DNA of 64,000 nt from Leptospira sp. GIMC2001. Its GTDB lineage: Bacteria; Spirochaetota; Leptospiria; Leptospirales; Leptospiraceae. The notes under the pieces are model-generated. The model saw only the letters and a list, made by a program, of their open reading frames with translations, searched no databases and had not been told where the DNA came from. The stretch lies in contig NZ_CP115469.1 in NCBI RefSeq assembly GCF_028462125.1, positions 19,037 to 83,036 on the forward strand, read 5' to 3'. The translations under genes were made by a program, and so were the position numbers. Of this stretch, positions 18,062 through 27,185 are shown piece by piece (the first letter of the stretch is position 1; every line of letters begins with the position of its first letter).

Positions 18062-18302
18062 TCTAGAAGACTTTCACCCACTCGAAATGTCGGCGATTCT
18101 CCTTGCCGACTCGTTAATCAATCATGAGGGCTACAAAATGCGACTTGGAATTGAATCAAGAATCAAAGTCCTCAAAGAACAACCAATGCTCGAGTTTATA
18201 TCCGATCTTAATCTCAATCATTTAACTGATAGTGAACGACTTGCAATTGCTAAATCTAGGAAAATTTCAGCGATTAATGACTTGGAGGCATTGCTTAAAT
18301 AA
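18024..18302 (+). CDS. Tail assembly chaperone, downstream ORF (gpT-like)
   Basis: The ORF encodes a helical domain of about 92 residues from ATG 18024, and its frame is open upstream to 17952. It overlaps the upstream chaperone ORF by 38 nt in a different frame and ends at the tape measure start (TAATG). Expression is probably as a fusion with the upstream ORF through a -2 or +1 frameshift, as in Mu-like tails, although independent initiation at 18024 cannot be excluded. Confidence 0.55.
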   Translation: MQMYKILPQGYLNLEDFHPLEMSAILLADSLINHEGYKMRLGIESRIKVLKEQPMLEFISDLNLNHLTDSERLAIAKSRKISAINDLEALLK

Positions 18303-19900
18303 TGGCTAGTGAAGTTAAATTCGAAATCGGAAAGTTCTTCAAAAACTTACTTCCTGCTATTCGAAAAGAATTTCGTGATAATCAAAAAGGTACAAAGAAT
18401 CCAGGCAAGCCAAAGTCGGATAGCGGTCTCTCTCCAGGATATGGAACGGGTGCTCATGCTGGATCACAAGTTGATAAAGATATGTCTGAGCTCAAGTCAG
18501 GCAGATTCTCAGGGATATTTGAAGGAAAGGCAGAGAGTTTAAAGAAATTCAAAGATCTTTATAAGAAAGTTTTCTCCAAAAATAAAAAATCAGGAGAAGA
18601 TCCTGAGAATCCAGGAGCTGGCCTCGGTGGATTACTCGGAGGTAAAGAACTTAAAGAACTAAAGGTTCGTGAGCTTCGAGTAGAGAAGTTACTTGGTAAT
18701 GGACCTCTCGGTGTTCCTGGAAGTCCCGGTGATAAACCATCGTTACCCGATGCAGGTGGTGAATCCGCATCTAAACTCCAAATTCTTGGTGTTTCCGTAG
18801 GTGCATTAACAGGACTTGCTCTAAAACTAGGATCTTCACTTGCTGGAATGTACCAGGGCGTTATGCAAGGTCAAGACAGAACACTGGACGCGACTGGTGG
18901 GTACATGGGAGGTGGAGGAAATCTTGTTTCCAATGCTGAACTTGCTTCAATAGCGGTAGCAAGGGCTCAATTGTTAGGTGGATCTGCGAGAGATCAATCT
19001 CCCATCAGAAGCATTACAGATACTTATTCATGGCGAGATAAGGACGGTGCTTATAATGAAAATAAAAATACCAGATATGTCGAAACTCCAGCAGCTCTTG
19101 GATTGCGGTTCGGTCAATCTCAAGGAATTGGTGCGAGCGCAGGTTCGGAACTCTTTGCCAAGTTAGAAAAATATGGTGGGTTCGGTGGTGATAAGAACGA
19201 GTTAAAGAAGATTTTTGCCGATGGCGTAGCTGCTGGGTTTGGTGGACTCAAGATGCAACAATTCGTTCGAGAGATTGCGAATGTCTCCGAAAACGCTTAT
19301 AAGTCTGGCTTAGGAATTCAATCTGGATCATCGGTAGCAAATGCTTTCTCTGCTCTGTCATCCATGGGTGTGAGAGATGAACGAGTCGGTTCTGTTTATA
19401 ACAGTGTAAACAGTAAATTTTCTGAACAAGGAAATCTCTTAAATTCTGTAGCTATGATTGGAGCCTTGGAAAATGGAGGCAGTATACTGGATGGATATGT
19501 TGAAGGAGAAAAAGGTCTTTCTTCATCGCAAAACCGCAGCACTGCGAAAAGTCTTTTTTCGTCTTTGGGTCCAGAAATGGAAGCTCTGCTAGGCTACAAA
19601 CAAGGTTGGCATACTGCTACTGAAGGTAAAAGTATTTCTAAATCAGGAAAATCTATATTCGATTTATCCGTTCCTACTGACTTATCGAAAGGTCAAGAAA
19701 CTCTCACGGCAATGGGTCGGTCAGGACAAGACTACAGAGGTAAAGACAACGCACTTAATGAGATGATAGCGTTTTCAGCGGTCGCCAAAGAAGCATATAA
19801 TGCTCAGCTAAAGATAACAGAGGCTATGATAAAAACATTTAAAGTCGTTGATGAATTCAGTAGTGGAATGTTGAAACTAGTGGAGAGGATGCCAAGATAA
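18302..19900 (+). CDS. Tail tape measure protein
   Basis: The 532-residue protein follows the chaperone pair and precedes the baseplate genes. It has a basic N-terminus, Gly-rich linkers, a hydrophobic segment at about 160-187 (LGVSVGALTGLALKLGSSLA) and an otherwise helical body, the common make-up of tape measures. At this length the tail would be short to medium for a myophage. Neighbouring genes overlap by one base at both ends. Confidence 0.65.
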   Translation: MASEVKFEIGKFFKNLLPAIRKEFRDNQKGTKNPGKPKSDSGLSPGYGTGAHAGSQVDKDMSELKSGRFSGIFEGKAESLKKFKDLYKKVFSKNKKSGEDPENPGAGLGGLLGGKELKELKVRELRVEKLLGNGPLGVPGSPGDKPSLPDAGGESASKLQILGVSVGALTGLALKLGSSLAGMYQGVMQGQDRTLDATGGYMGGGGNLVSNAELASIAVARAQLLGGSARDQSPIRSITDTYSWRDKDGAYNENKNTRYVETPAALGLRFGQSQGIGASAGSELFAKLEKYGGFGGDKNELKKIFADGVAAGFGGLKMQQFVREIANVSENAYKSGLGIQSGSSVANAFSALSSMGVRDERVGSVYNSVNSKFSEQGNLLNSVAMIGALENGGSILDGYVEGEKGLSSSQNRSTAKSLFSSLGPEMEALLGYKQGWHTATEGKSISKSGKSIFDLSVPTDLSKGQETLTAMGRSGQDYRGKDNALNEMIAFSAVAKEAYNAQLKITEAMIKTFKVVDEFSSGMLKLVERMPR

Positions 19901-20625
19901 TGAATTTTGAAATTTTTTCGAGAAAACCAAAGTTAGAAGAAGCCGTTCCTTCAAAAGTGATGGCAGGTTCATCACAGAAAATAGCGCCTGCAATCGGCAA
20001 TATTTCAAAACTTTATAAAATCCCATTGCGATATCGAGCTGACGTTACATTGCAATCAGGAGAAGAATTGAAAAAAGTTCGTCTCCCCGGTCCGTGGATA
20101 TCAGCACAAGGATTTTTGGGGGGAGATAAAATACCGTTCAAGGTTGGACTAGGAGTTCTAATCACATATCTGGATGATAAGAAAAGCACTCCGATTGTTT
20201 CTCAAGTATTTCCATTTGCATTCTCCAAAAAAGAAAAAACAAACTTAGACAAAAATACTCTATATGATCCAGAGGAGAACTCACGAGGTCATGAGTCTGG
20301 ACACCGAACAGTCTGGGAAGATGGAAAATTAATTCACAAGGATAAGACAAATATATCAAGATTCGAGATCGATGTTTCAACTCCTCCAACGGTGAACTCT
20401 ATGGAGAAAGCGGTTCAAGGCGATACTCTTAAAGAGAAATTAGAGGGGATAATTGATAAAATCAATGATATGAACGATGCGCTTCAAGTGATGACAGTAC
20501 CTACTGCATTAGGACCAAGTGGACCTCCGATCAATTCTTCGTCTTTCTCTACTGCGAAAGCAGCCTTAGAAGAAATTAAATCAGAATTAAGTAAAATATT
20601 GTCCGAGGTTCTGAAACATTTTTAA
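19900..20625 (+). CDS. Baseplate spike / gpV-like OB-fold protein
   Basis: The 241-residue product contains an OB-fold-like stretch at about 40-110 (VRLPGPWISAQGFLGGD followed by VGLGVLITYLDD), typical of gpV or gp5-type baseplate hub and spike proteins. The C-terminus is a probable coiled coil. It directly follows the tape measure gene, as is usual for hub or spike genes. No lysozyme domain is seen. Confidence 0.6.
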   Translation: MNFEIFSRKPKLEEAVPSKVMAGSSQKIAPAIGNISKLYKIPLRYRADVTLQSGEELKKVRLPGPWISAQGFLGGDKIPFKVGLGVLITYLDDKKSTPIVSQVFPFAFSKKEKTNLDKNTLYDPEENSRGHESGHRTVWEDGKLIHKDKTNISRFEIDVSTPPTVNSMEKAVQGDTLKEKLEGIIDKINDMNDALQVMTVPTALGPSGPPINSSSFSTAKAALEEIKSELSKILSEVLKHF

Positions 20626-21074
20626 TGGATCAATCGGGGGCCACCGACATCTATCGTGAGTATAACGATAAGGATTATACTGGATTTAAATATTTTCTTT
20701 CTGCCAATGAATTGGCTATTGATGCATGGGAAGAAATTCTCGATACTCTCGTAACACCATTAATTCCAGCATCCACAACCAAGAATGCAGCCCTTCTCGC
20801 TTTTCGCGGAGCTGCACTCGGAATGAATTTAGACGCTTCGTTCTTGGTCGCTGCTCTCAATGCTTTTAAAAATGCTCTTGGTTCTGGAATGGCTGGGTAC
20901 ACTCACGTGAAATCTGATTTTATTTTGACTGATATCGGAGATCCATCGTTAGCGATTCCCAGTATCTCCGGCGAGGTCGCGGCCAATGTGGTTATAGGAA
21001 AAATATTTTATCGCATGACACAACAGAAAGCTGTTTTAATATCACCACCAAACACCGAAGTATCTTGGAGTTAA
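20625..21074 (+). CDS. Baseplate-region hypothetical protein, 149 aa
   Basis: The gene starts on the last base of the spike gene. The protein has a helical Ala/Leu-rich centre (NAALLAFRGAALGMNLDASF) and no signal peptide. It is presumably a baseplate or tail component by position. It is not assignable to a family by eye. Confidence 0.5.
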   Translation: MDQSGATDIYREYNDKDYTGFKYFLSANELAIDAWEEILDTLVTPLIPASTTKNAALLAFRGAALGMNLDASFLVAALNAFKNALGSGMAGYTHVKSDFILTDIGDPSLAIPSISGEVAANVVIGKIFYRMTQQKAVLISPPNTEVSWS

Positions 21075-21076
21075 TT

Positions 21077-21505
21077 ATGCTGTTTTACGAACATTTTGCA
21101 AAAGAAGAATCCTGCGATCATCATGATCATGCACACGAATTTGTGAAGGCAAAGAAATCATCTTCCGAACCTGAAGTCTCAAAGGCTCAAAAATCCTCAT
21201 CCAGACCCGAAGTCTCATGTGAATTTTGTTCAAGCCATTGGGGTACTACTGTTCGAATATTTGGGAGCCTTGAGGATTTTGAGAAATCTCCGTTGTTTGG
21301 AGGTGACGATAAGGTGATCAATGATCCGGAAGGTGTGACAATCGCTGTCTGGCCAGGAAAGAACAATGTTGGTCGAGCTCAAGCAGATTGGTGGTTATGC
21401 GCCAGTGTTCACCCTTTTTGTGGCTGCGAGTTCGATAATCATCGATTCAAGAGTCAAACATCAGAAGAACTAGAAGACTGGTATTCAAAATTGGAATGGG
21501 ATTAA
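21077..21505 (+). CDS. MuF-C-like zinc-binding domain protein
   Basis: ATG 21077 is chosen over an upstream TTG at 21065. The 142-residue protein has a His/Asp-rich N-terminus (DHHDHAHEF), then CEFC and, near the end, VHPFCGCEF. Such a Cys-pair plus HPxCxC layout is typical of the C-terminal domain of MuF-type minor head proteins, which often travel alone or fused to toxins. Here it stands alone as the last plus-strand gene before the inverted baseplate block. Zinc binding is inferred. Confidence 0.5.
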   Translation: MLFYEHFAKEESCDHHDHAHEFVKAKKSSSEPEVSKAQKSSSRPEVSCEFCSSHWGTTVRIFGSLEDFEKSPLFGGDDKVINDPEGVTIAVWPGKNNVGRAQADWWLCASVHPFCGCEFDNHRFKSQTSEELEDWYSKLEWD

Positions 21506-21543
21506 TTTAGTAAGCGATCAATAAATATTTCATGACAGAACAA

Positions 21544-22377
21544 TTATTCCCCAATCAACGTTTTTTTTCTGGCCAGTAAAATTTCCACATCACTTATCAG
21601 ATTATCATATTCATAGAATTTTGCTTGAATTGACTCTGGATAATCCCAATTCCGAACGAAATACACGACCCCATTTTTGTGTTCTTTGAAATAAACTTCC
21701 TTAGCCGTTACAACCGCTTTAATTTTTCTATCTCCCATGACTTCGTCTTCATCAAAAGGAAATGATATTTTGATATTATCAAGAACTTTCAATTCAATAT
21801 AGTTGAAGTTTTTGTCCTCTGGAATAGCTCTTCCATAAATGAATTTACCTCGCAATTCTCCGTAAATGCTATAAGTCTTTTTTCTATGCTTTTTGATTAC
21901 AGGTAAAAGGGTTTTATGTTTAGCTTCAAGTTGACTAAGTTTAATATCGATCTCATCTATTTCTTTCTGTTCCTCGGCTGTTGGAACCCTAGGACTTTTC
22001 GGAACCCGCATAGCTTTTGATGGAGCAAAGTCACGTTCATCGGATAAGGTTATTTTTTCTCCGCATGTGTCTAAATATTTTTGTATAAAAATTTCTCCTC
22101 CCCAAGAAGATCGATCGAACGTTAAACCTTTTTGTAAATGCAGAACTTCCCATTCAACGAGTTCACCATTCACACCAGCTATTTGAAAAATAGAATATTC
22201 AGGTATTCCCATACCTAACTTCGTTGGCTTCTTCTCAGGCACTTCACCGAAATAAGTGAAAAAATCATTATTCCCCATTCGACCAATTTTATCACAGAGA
22301 TCGTTATATACTGGAGTCCTGGGGGCAACTGATTGACAGTGAAATAATGTTAGTAGAAGTAATAAAATAATTCTCAC
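21544..22377 (-). CDS. Phage-encoded lipoprotein, minus strand
   Basis: The 277-residue product begins with a short hydrophobic signal ending in LFHC at residues 11-14, a lipobox acceptable for spirochaetes, so it is probably lipidated and exported. The mature part is charged, with a coiled-coil-like stretch at about 140-165, and has no known domain. It is the last gene of the minus-strand baseplate block, separated from it by 73 nt. A role in host surface alteration or superinfection exclusion is possible but unproven. Confidence 0.6.
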   Translation of the reverse strand: MRIILLLLLTLFHCQSVAPRTPVYNDLCDKIGRMGNNDFFTYFGEVPEKKPTKLGMGIPEYSIFQIAGVNGELVEWEVLHLQKGLTFDRSSWGGEIFIQKYLDTCGEKITLSDERDFAPSKAMRVPKSPRVPTAEEQKEIDEIDIKLSQLEAKHKTLLPVIKKHRKKTYSIYGELRGKFIYGRAIPEDKNFNYIELKVLDNIKISFPFDEDEVMGDRKIKAVVTAKEVYFKEHKNGVVYFVRNWDYPESIQAKFYEYDNLISDVEILLARKKTLIGE

Positions 22378-22450
22378 GGTAAAAAACCTCGGAGTTCTAT
22401 TGTTCTTTTCCTGAAAAATCCGTCAACTGTAAAGGTTAGTCTTATTGCAT

Positions 22451-24058
22451 TTAAGTAGCTGTAGTTTCATTTCTAGAAAGGCGATTTTTTAATAAATTTC
22501 TCCAACCTCGATCTGCCCATTTGAATTCTAAAGTCATGTCGCATCGACCTTCTCCCGGAGCACAATCAACAGTTACTCCTGTAATATAAAATCTAGGCAT
22601 GACAGAGCTTTCACCTCGGTTTGAGTAATAACGTTTAAGGACTGGATGGTTAGCACCCGATAGCTGTTCATCATCGTGGGATAAAACGTCACAATATTTG
22701 CCTTTGGTAGCTCCTCTATAATAATTACAATCGAGCGATCCTGTAATTGTAAAGTCACCTTCCCCAAAAAATTTCACAAAATCTGCTTGAATTCGCTCCA
22801 AAACAGTTTTCACTCTTGCTTCATTTTGGGTAATTGTGTTTTCGGGAGGAACGCCAACTCCATCGAGGGTCAGTGAAAAAACACGAGATCCGAACCTAGC
22901 CACTAATTCAGGATTCCAAGTTACAGGTACCCAGCTACTGGATGTGAGTTGATCCATAATCCCTAGACTCACATGGAAGCCAGAGAAATAATTATCTCTC
23001 GATTCCTTTGTTCTAATTCGTTTAACTGTTGTTTCTGAAATCTGAAAGTGAGTTCCTTCTTCGTAGTTTGTCCGATCAAGTCCGCGGAAAGGAGTTTGTC
23101 TAAATACCAAATGCCCGATTTTATTTCCTGGCTCGACGGATTCATCTTCGATATACCCGCGATTAATTGATCTACTGTCTAAAATTTTACCATCTTCAAT
23201 TTTGAGAATTGTAGAATCGTCGTAGTGAATAAATAGTTCGTAGAGAGGAGCAGTTGAAATCGATTCAAGTAGTGTCCAATAATTTATGTAGGAGTTAAAA
23301 TTAAAGGCACTATTTATCCAACTGATTACATGAATGAAATTGTCTGTATATGTTTTCGTGCCCACTCCATCTGCAATAAGCAAAGAATTGAAACTATATC
23401 CACCGTAGGCCCCTTCATTTAAAAGTATGTCTATGGATTGTTCCAATATCGATTTGATTAATCTGGTCGGTGATTTAGCTTCTTGAATAATCTTTGCCAA
23501 AGAATTGATGGCAGCAACAATCGCAATTTTCTTATCAGATACAATTTCCTTAACAGTTTTATCGACAGGAGTTTTTTCTTTTAAAGGTGCATCGATATAA
23601 AGGTTCATGCCTCTTATCAATTCATCTAATCCACCACCACTTAGGATCAATTGAGATTGTCCTTCTGAGTTAGATTCTTCGAAAACATCGGTTGTATAAC
23701 CCGCAAATTTATTGCATTCATTTTCTCTAAATAGAAAAATTGTTCCTACTTCTAATAGCTCCGAAACGAAATGTTTGGTGCCTTTATTCTCGTCGATGAA
23801 ACTTGCATAGGCTCCATTATTAATTGTAATTTTAAACATTCCCCTTTCCAGCGTGTCCGTGTATGAAAATCGTGAGATAAGATCAGATGATAATTCAAAG
23901 GGCGAATCCAATAATTTTAAATCGTCTTCGGATATTCTCAGCAAATTTGTCGCATCGGGAGAATCACGGTTTAAATATGTTCGATTAGATACAAATCCAT
24001 AGACCCATATTTTCCAATTGGGTGTGATGTGATGAACTTCTGGGTTAGGTAACTTCAT
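22451..24058 (-). CDS. Baseplate hub protein (gp27/gpD-like)
   Basis: The 535-residue protein has the length and beta-rich texture of phage late-control gpD or XkdQ-type hub proteins, and it forms a coupled pair with the LysM-containing baseplate protein upstream (4-nt overlap at 24055). The start region (VHHITPNWKIWVYGF) and the C-terminal MTLEFKWADRGWRNLL resemble hub proteins that contact tube and spike. The family call is tentative. Confidence 0.5.
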   Translation of the reverse strand: MKLPNPEVHHITPNWKIWVYGFVSNRTYLNRDSPDATNLLRISEDDLKLLDSPFELSSDLISRFSYTDTLERGMFKITINNGAYASFIDENKGTKHFVSELLEVGTIFLFRENECNKFAGYTTDVFEESNSEGQSQLILSGGGLDELIRGMNLYIDAPLKEKTPVDKTVKEIVSDKKIAIVAAINSLAKIIQEAKSPTRLIKSILEQSIDILLNEGAYGGYSFNSLLIADGVGTKTYTDNFIHVISWINSAFNFNSYINYWTLLESISTAPLYELFIHYDDSTILKIEDGKILDSRSINRGYIEDESVEPGNKIGHLVFRQTPFRGLDRTNYEEGTHFQISETTVKRIRTKESRDNYFSGFHVSLGIMDQLTSSSWVPVTWNPELVARFGSRVFSLTLDGVGVPPENTITQNEARVKTVLERIQADFVKFFGEGDFTITGSLDCNYYRGATKGKYCDVLSHDDEQLSGANHPVLKRYYSNRGESSVMPRFYITGVTVDCAPGEGRCDMTLEFKWADRGWRNLLKNRLSRNETTAT

Positions 24059-25938
24059 AAGCTTGATAGTCCTCGTTTTTTTCTTGATAGTTTAAAGGAC
24101 TTGAGTCCTCCTGTTGGTTGCACTTCTAGAAGATATTGAAATGCATCAGCGTTAAGTGAGAATTCTTTGATATAAGCGGTCTCTACTCCGAGATCGGTTT
24201 TTATATCCTCTAGGATTTTTCTTGGAATTACAAGATTCAGGAAATCATCGGGTACTCCACCGGGATTAGGCATGGCTCCTAGTCCTGGGTGTGCTGGGAT
24301 CGCGCCCTTAGGAAGTAGCATACGATCAATTAGGTTTTCTGCTAGGCAATCGACTCCGACTACTGTTCCAAGGTCTCCATTGGCTACTGTAAAATCTCGT
24401 GTTTCGTCGAGATCCAAATCCTCTCCCAAAAACCACCGTTCAATAATTTGTTCTGATTGATCCACTTTGCTACCATCAATAGGAAACTTCGCGTCAATTA
24501 TCCCAGTGTTTCTGTAGGAGTAAGATGAAGAACTTGGAACTCGAATTCTTAGTCCTTGCGCATCATCAATATTTTTGCCTATTAATAGAAGTCCGTTATC
24601 TGTTATAAGTTTTTGAACATTCAATGGTGAGCCATAATAAGTATTGGCAATTGATTCGAAAGTCATTCCAGGTTTTATTTCGATGTAGGAATAAAGATTA
24701 GAGATACCTTGGTTGTTTGCCTCGATCAAAGCCAAAGTCAATTGTCCCATCAACATTTGGAGCTCGTACATATCCAACATGGTTTGATCGGTTGCCAGAG
24801 AGATTTCGGTCATGGTCGGTGGACCATTATTGTAAATATTATCAATGAACTGCTCTGGAATTGTGGGAGTTATTTTTTCCGAAACCGGTGTTTCAGTTGT
24901 TATTGGATTTGAAGGTGCATCGTAACTTGCAAAATTTGGTAGCACCTGGTTTGGAAAACTAAGTTGATTTACTAATTCTATAAACTGATTCGATTTCTTG
25001 TTTAGTGGTCCACCTGCTTTAGAAATCTTTTTCAAATATCCTTTATTCAGATCTTCGAATGCCGATAAATCCGCTTTCAAGTCTTCAGCTAAATTTGCAA
25101 TATCCTGATATAGTTCGGTGACACCTGCGAGAAAAGCAAGTGGAGCTGAGAGCGCATTAAGAATATTGTTCAGTCCATTCCGTATATCCCTCAGCATTTT
25201 CTTAGGATCGGGAATCATGGCTCGCCTAATTTTCGCTACTTCGGAAACGTCTTTGACCCCAATGAAATTCAACGACCAGAACCAAGACATTGGATCTTTT
25301 GCATCCTGGTGGATTTTGAATCCGTCCTTAGCGAAAGTCACTTCCCAATGCGCATCGCGATCGTAATCATGGAAAACCATCTTAACATTTTCAGAATGGA
25401 ATGAGCTTTGGGTTTGCATGAAAGTAGAAGCTATGTCAAAAGCATTTTTGTAAAAAGATGATACGGACGGTAATCGACTTTTTCCTTTCTCTGGGTTTCT
25501 CACCTCCTGCATTAAATAAACGAGGTCAATGAAATCTAGGTAGCCTGATTTCTTTACAGGGTTCATGCCTTGCAGTTCGTTGATAAATCCATCTCCAACG
25601 GCCGATGCAATTCCCCCTGCTGTTTCTCCAAAAGATCCACCTAATGCACTTGAAGCAGGCCTGGATATAGGAGTGCCTTCATAGAAAGGCCATATCATTC
25701 CTTGCAGTGAAATCGGAGATTGACCGACTCCGAAATCCACGACCGAAGTTCCACCGAAGGTTGCTTCCGTAGACATTCGATATGTGTAAGTTTGATCCAA
25801 AGACGTGAGACCCATGAGGAAAAAGTATTCACCCATCGAGGTTTCCGTTTTATCACCTTTTTCTATAAATTCGATGGAATAATTACCTGTTGGAGCGTAA
25901 CCACCGGAAGACCTGGTTGCGGATGCCTGAATACTCAT
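24055..25938 (-). CDS. Baseplate protein with LysM-like domain (gp53/gpX-type)
   Basis: The 627-residue protein contains a LysM-like segment at about 415-465 (IKPGMTFESIANTYYGSP followed by LRIRVPSS), as in gpX or gp53 tail proteins. Its C-terminal region (RMLLPKGAIPAHPGLG) is reminiscent of gp25-like baseplate wedge proteins. It is the first gene of the minus-strand block. The ATG follows a TAGTCC motif by 9 nt and has no Shine-Dalgarno, matching the late-promoter pattern on this strand. Confidence 0.6.
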   Translation of the reverse strand: MSIQASATRSSGGYAPTGNYSIEFIEKGDKTETSMGEYFFLMGLTSLDQTYTYRMSTEATFGGTSVVDFGVGQSPISLQGMIWPFYEGTPISRPASSALGGSFGETAGGIASAVGDGFINELQGMNPVKKSGYLDFIDLVYLMQEVRNPEKGKSRLPSVSSFYKNAFDIASTFMQTQSSFHSENVKMVFHDYDRDAHWEVTFAKDGFKIHQDAKDPMSWFWSLNFIGVKDVSEVAKIRRAMIPDPKKMLRDIRNGLNNILNALSAPLAFLAGVTELYQDIANLAEDLKADLSAFEDLNKGYLKKISKAGGPLNKKSNQFIELVNQLSFPNQVLPNFASYDAPSNPITTETPVSEKITPTIPEQFIDNIYNNGPPTMTEISLATDQTMLDMYELQMLMGQLTLALIEANNQGISNLYSYIEIKPGMTFESIANTYYGSPLNVQKLITDNGLLLIGKNIDDAQGLRIRVPSSSSYSYRNTGIIDAKFPIDGSKVDQSEQIIERWFLGEDLDLDETRDFTVANGDLGTVVGVDCLAENLIDRMLLPKGAIPAHPGLGAMPNPGGVPDDFLNLVIPRKILEDIKTDLGVETAYIKEFSLNADAFQYLLEVQPTGGLKSFKLSRKKRGLSSL

Positions 25939-25947
25939 ATGAGAAGA

Positions 25948-25979
25948 GGACTAATTGCAGGAGAAAAGACTTGTGACAA
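25948..25979 (-). promoter_or_regulatory. Candidate late promoter P5 (minus strand variant)
   Basis: On the minus strand, TTG (25979-25977) is followed by 23 nt and TAGTCC (25953-25948); the ATG comes 9 nt later with no Shine-Dalgarno. This is a weaker version of the plus-strand motif, with GTTG instead of CTTG and one extra spacer base. It stands back to back with P4. Confidence 0.35.
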
Positions 25980-25989
25980 CTCTTTTTAT

Positions 25990-26021
25990 CTTGACGATTT
26001 TTTCGAATCTGCACTTTGTCC
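25990..26021 (+). promoter_or_regulatory. Candidate phage late promoter P4
   Basis: CTTG at 25990-25993, 22 nt, then TTGTCC at 26016-26021; ATG 26028 follows after 6 nt with no Shine-Dalgarno. It precedes the baseplate J, fibre and lysis genes. Confidence 0.5.
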
Positions 26022-26027
26022 CTGTCC

Positions 26028-27185
26028 ATGGATTTAAAGCCTTACGCTCCAAGGACGTTTGATGCACTGTTATCGCAGTTCATTTCATATGTAGCTGCTA
26101 AAGGTGTGAGGCTTACCAATTGGAAACCAGGATCTAGAATCCGGACATTGTCCGAAGCCATAATATTTATCTTGGTCAAGATCTCAGGTGATTTTCAGGC
26201 TGCCTATGAACACGCAATAAGAGAAGCATGTTTCGAAACTTTCGGTTTCGGGAAACTCCCAGGATTCAAATCCGTGGGTTTCGTTCGTTATGTTAAAGCC
26301 GATGTAGTTGGTAGTTTTTCTATTCCTCAATTCCGTATTGATCTGTTTGGAGTTCGGTACCGAACTGTGTCCACTGCGACCATTGTTGAACCTGCGACTT
26401 TCGTAGATATCGATATCATTGCCGATAACTTCGGACCCGAAGGAAATATTCAAGGTCTCGAGATCGACACTGTTCAAGGACGAGGCGATATCACAGATTC
26501 GTTGACCGGTGAAGAACTGGTATTTGACAGGATATTCAATCCCTTCCCTATATCTGGAGGCGAAGGCGAAGAATCAGATGAAAAGCGAGAAATTAGATTT
26601 CAGGGTTATATTCAAAATTTAGCAAGATCCACTTTAGATGGAATCCGAAATGCAGTTCTCAGTATTCCCGGAGTGGTCGAGGCGTTTGTCGACGAGAACA
26701 AAAACCCTTATACAGGAGCTCCTGAAACTGGTTGGGTTTTGGTTTACATAAGTGATGGAACAGCCTTAGTCAGCTCCGAGTTAATCGACACGGTCTTCGA
26801 TATTATCAACGGAGTAGTGAATTCCTCGGATGTTGGGTACAAAGGTGGTGGAGTTCAATTATTTGTCGGAACAATAGAAATTGAACCGATCAACGTCGAC
26901 TACGAACTCGATGTTCTGGACACAAGTGCTTTGACCGATGAACAAGTTGAAAGTATTTCGACTATAGCAATTTCAAATTACGTTAACAGACTGAAAAACG
27001 GAAACAACGTTGTCTATGATTTGTTATGGGCTGCCGGTCTTTCTTCACATCCAGATTTTCAAAGAATAAGATTCAATACACCGACCGCCGATGTTTCGGT
27101 TCCGACCGGAAAGATTCCTAAAATAGGTGGAACAGGTGGTGGAACTATTGCTTGCACCACAATTGTGAGGATTCCGAAACCATGA
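26028..27185 (+). CDS. Baseplate J-like protein
   Basis: From ATG 26028 the product is 385 residues and has the baseplate_J layout: an N-terminal helical part, a beta-rich centre, and the typical stretch LARSTLDGIRNAVLSIPGVV followed by a C-terminal domain. An in-frame TTG at 26016 is part of the promoter-like TTGTCC and is unlikely to be the start. The stop overlaps the next ATG (ATGA at 27182). Confidence 0.75.
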   Translation: MDLKPYAPRTFDALLSQFISYVAAKGVRLTNWKPGSRIRTLSEAIIFILVKISGDFQAAYEHAIREACFETFGFGKLPGFKSVGFVRYVKADVVGSFSIPQFRIDLFGVRYRTVSTATIVEPATFVDIDIIADNFGPEGNIQGLEIDTVQGRGDITDSLTGEELVFDRIFNPFPISGGEGEESDEKREIRFQGYIQNLARSTLDGIRNAVLSIPGVVEAFVDENKNPYTGAPETGWVLVYISDGTALVSSELIDTVFDIINGVVNSSDVGYKGGGVQLFVGTIEIEPINVDYELDVLDTSALTDEQVESISTIAISNYVNRLKNGNNVVYDLLWAAGLSSHPDFQRIRFNTPTADVSVPTGKIPKIGGTGGGTIACTTIVRIPKP

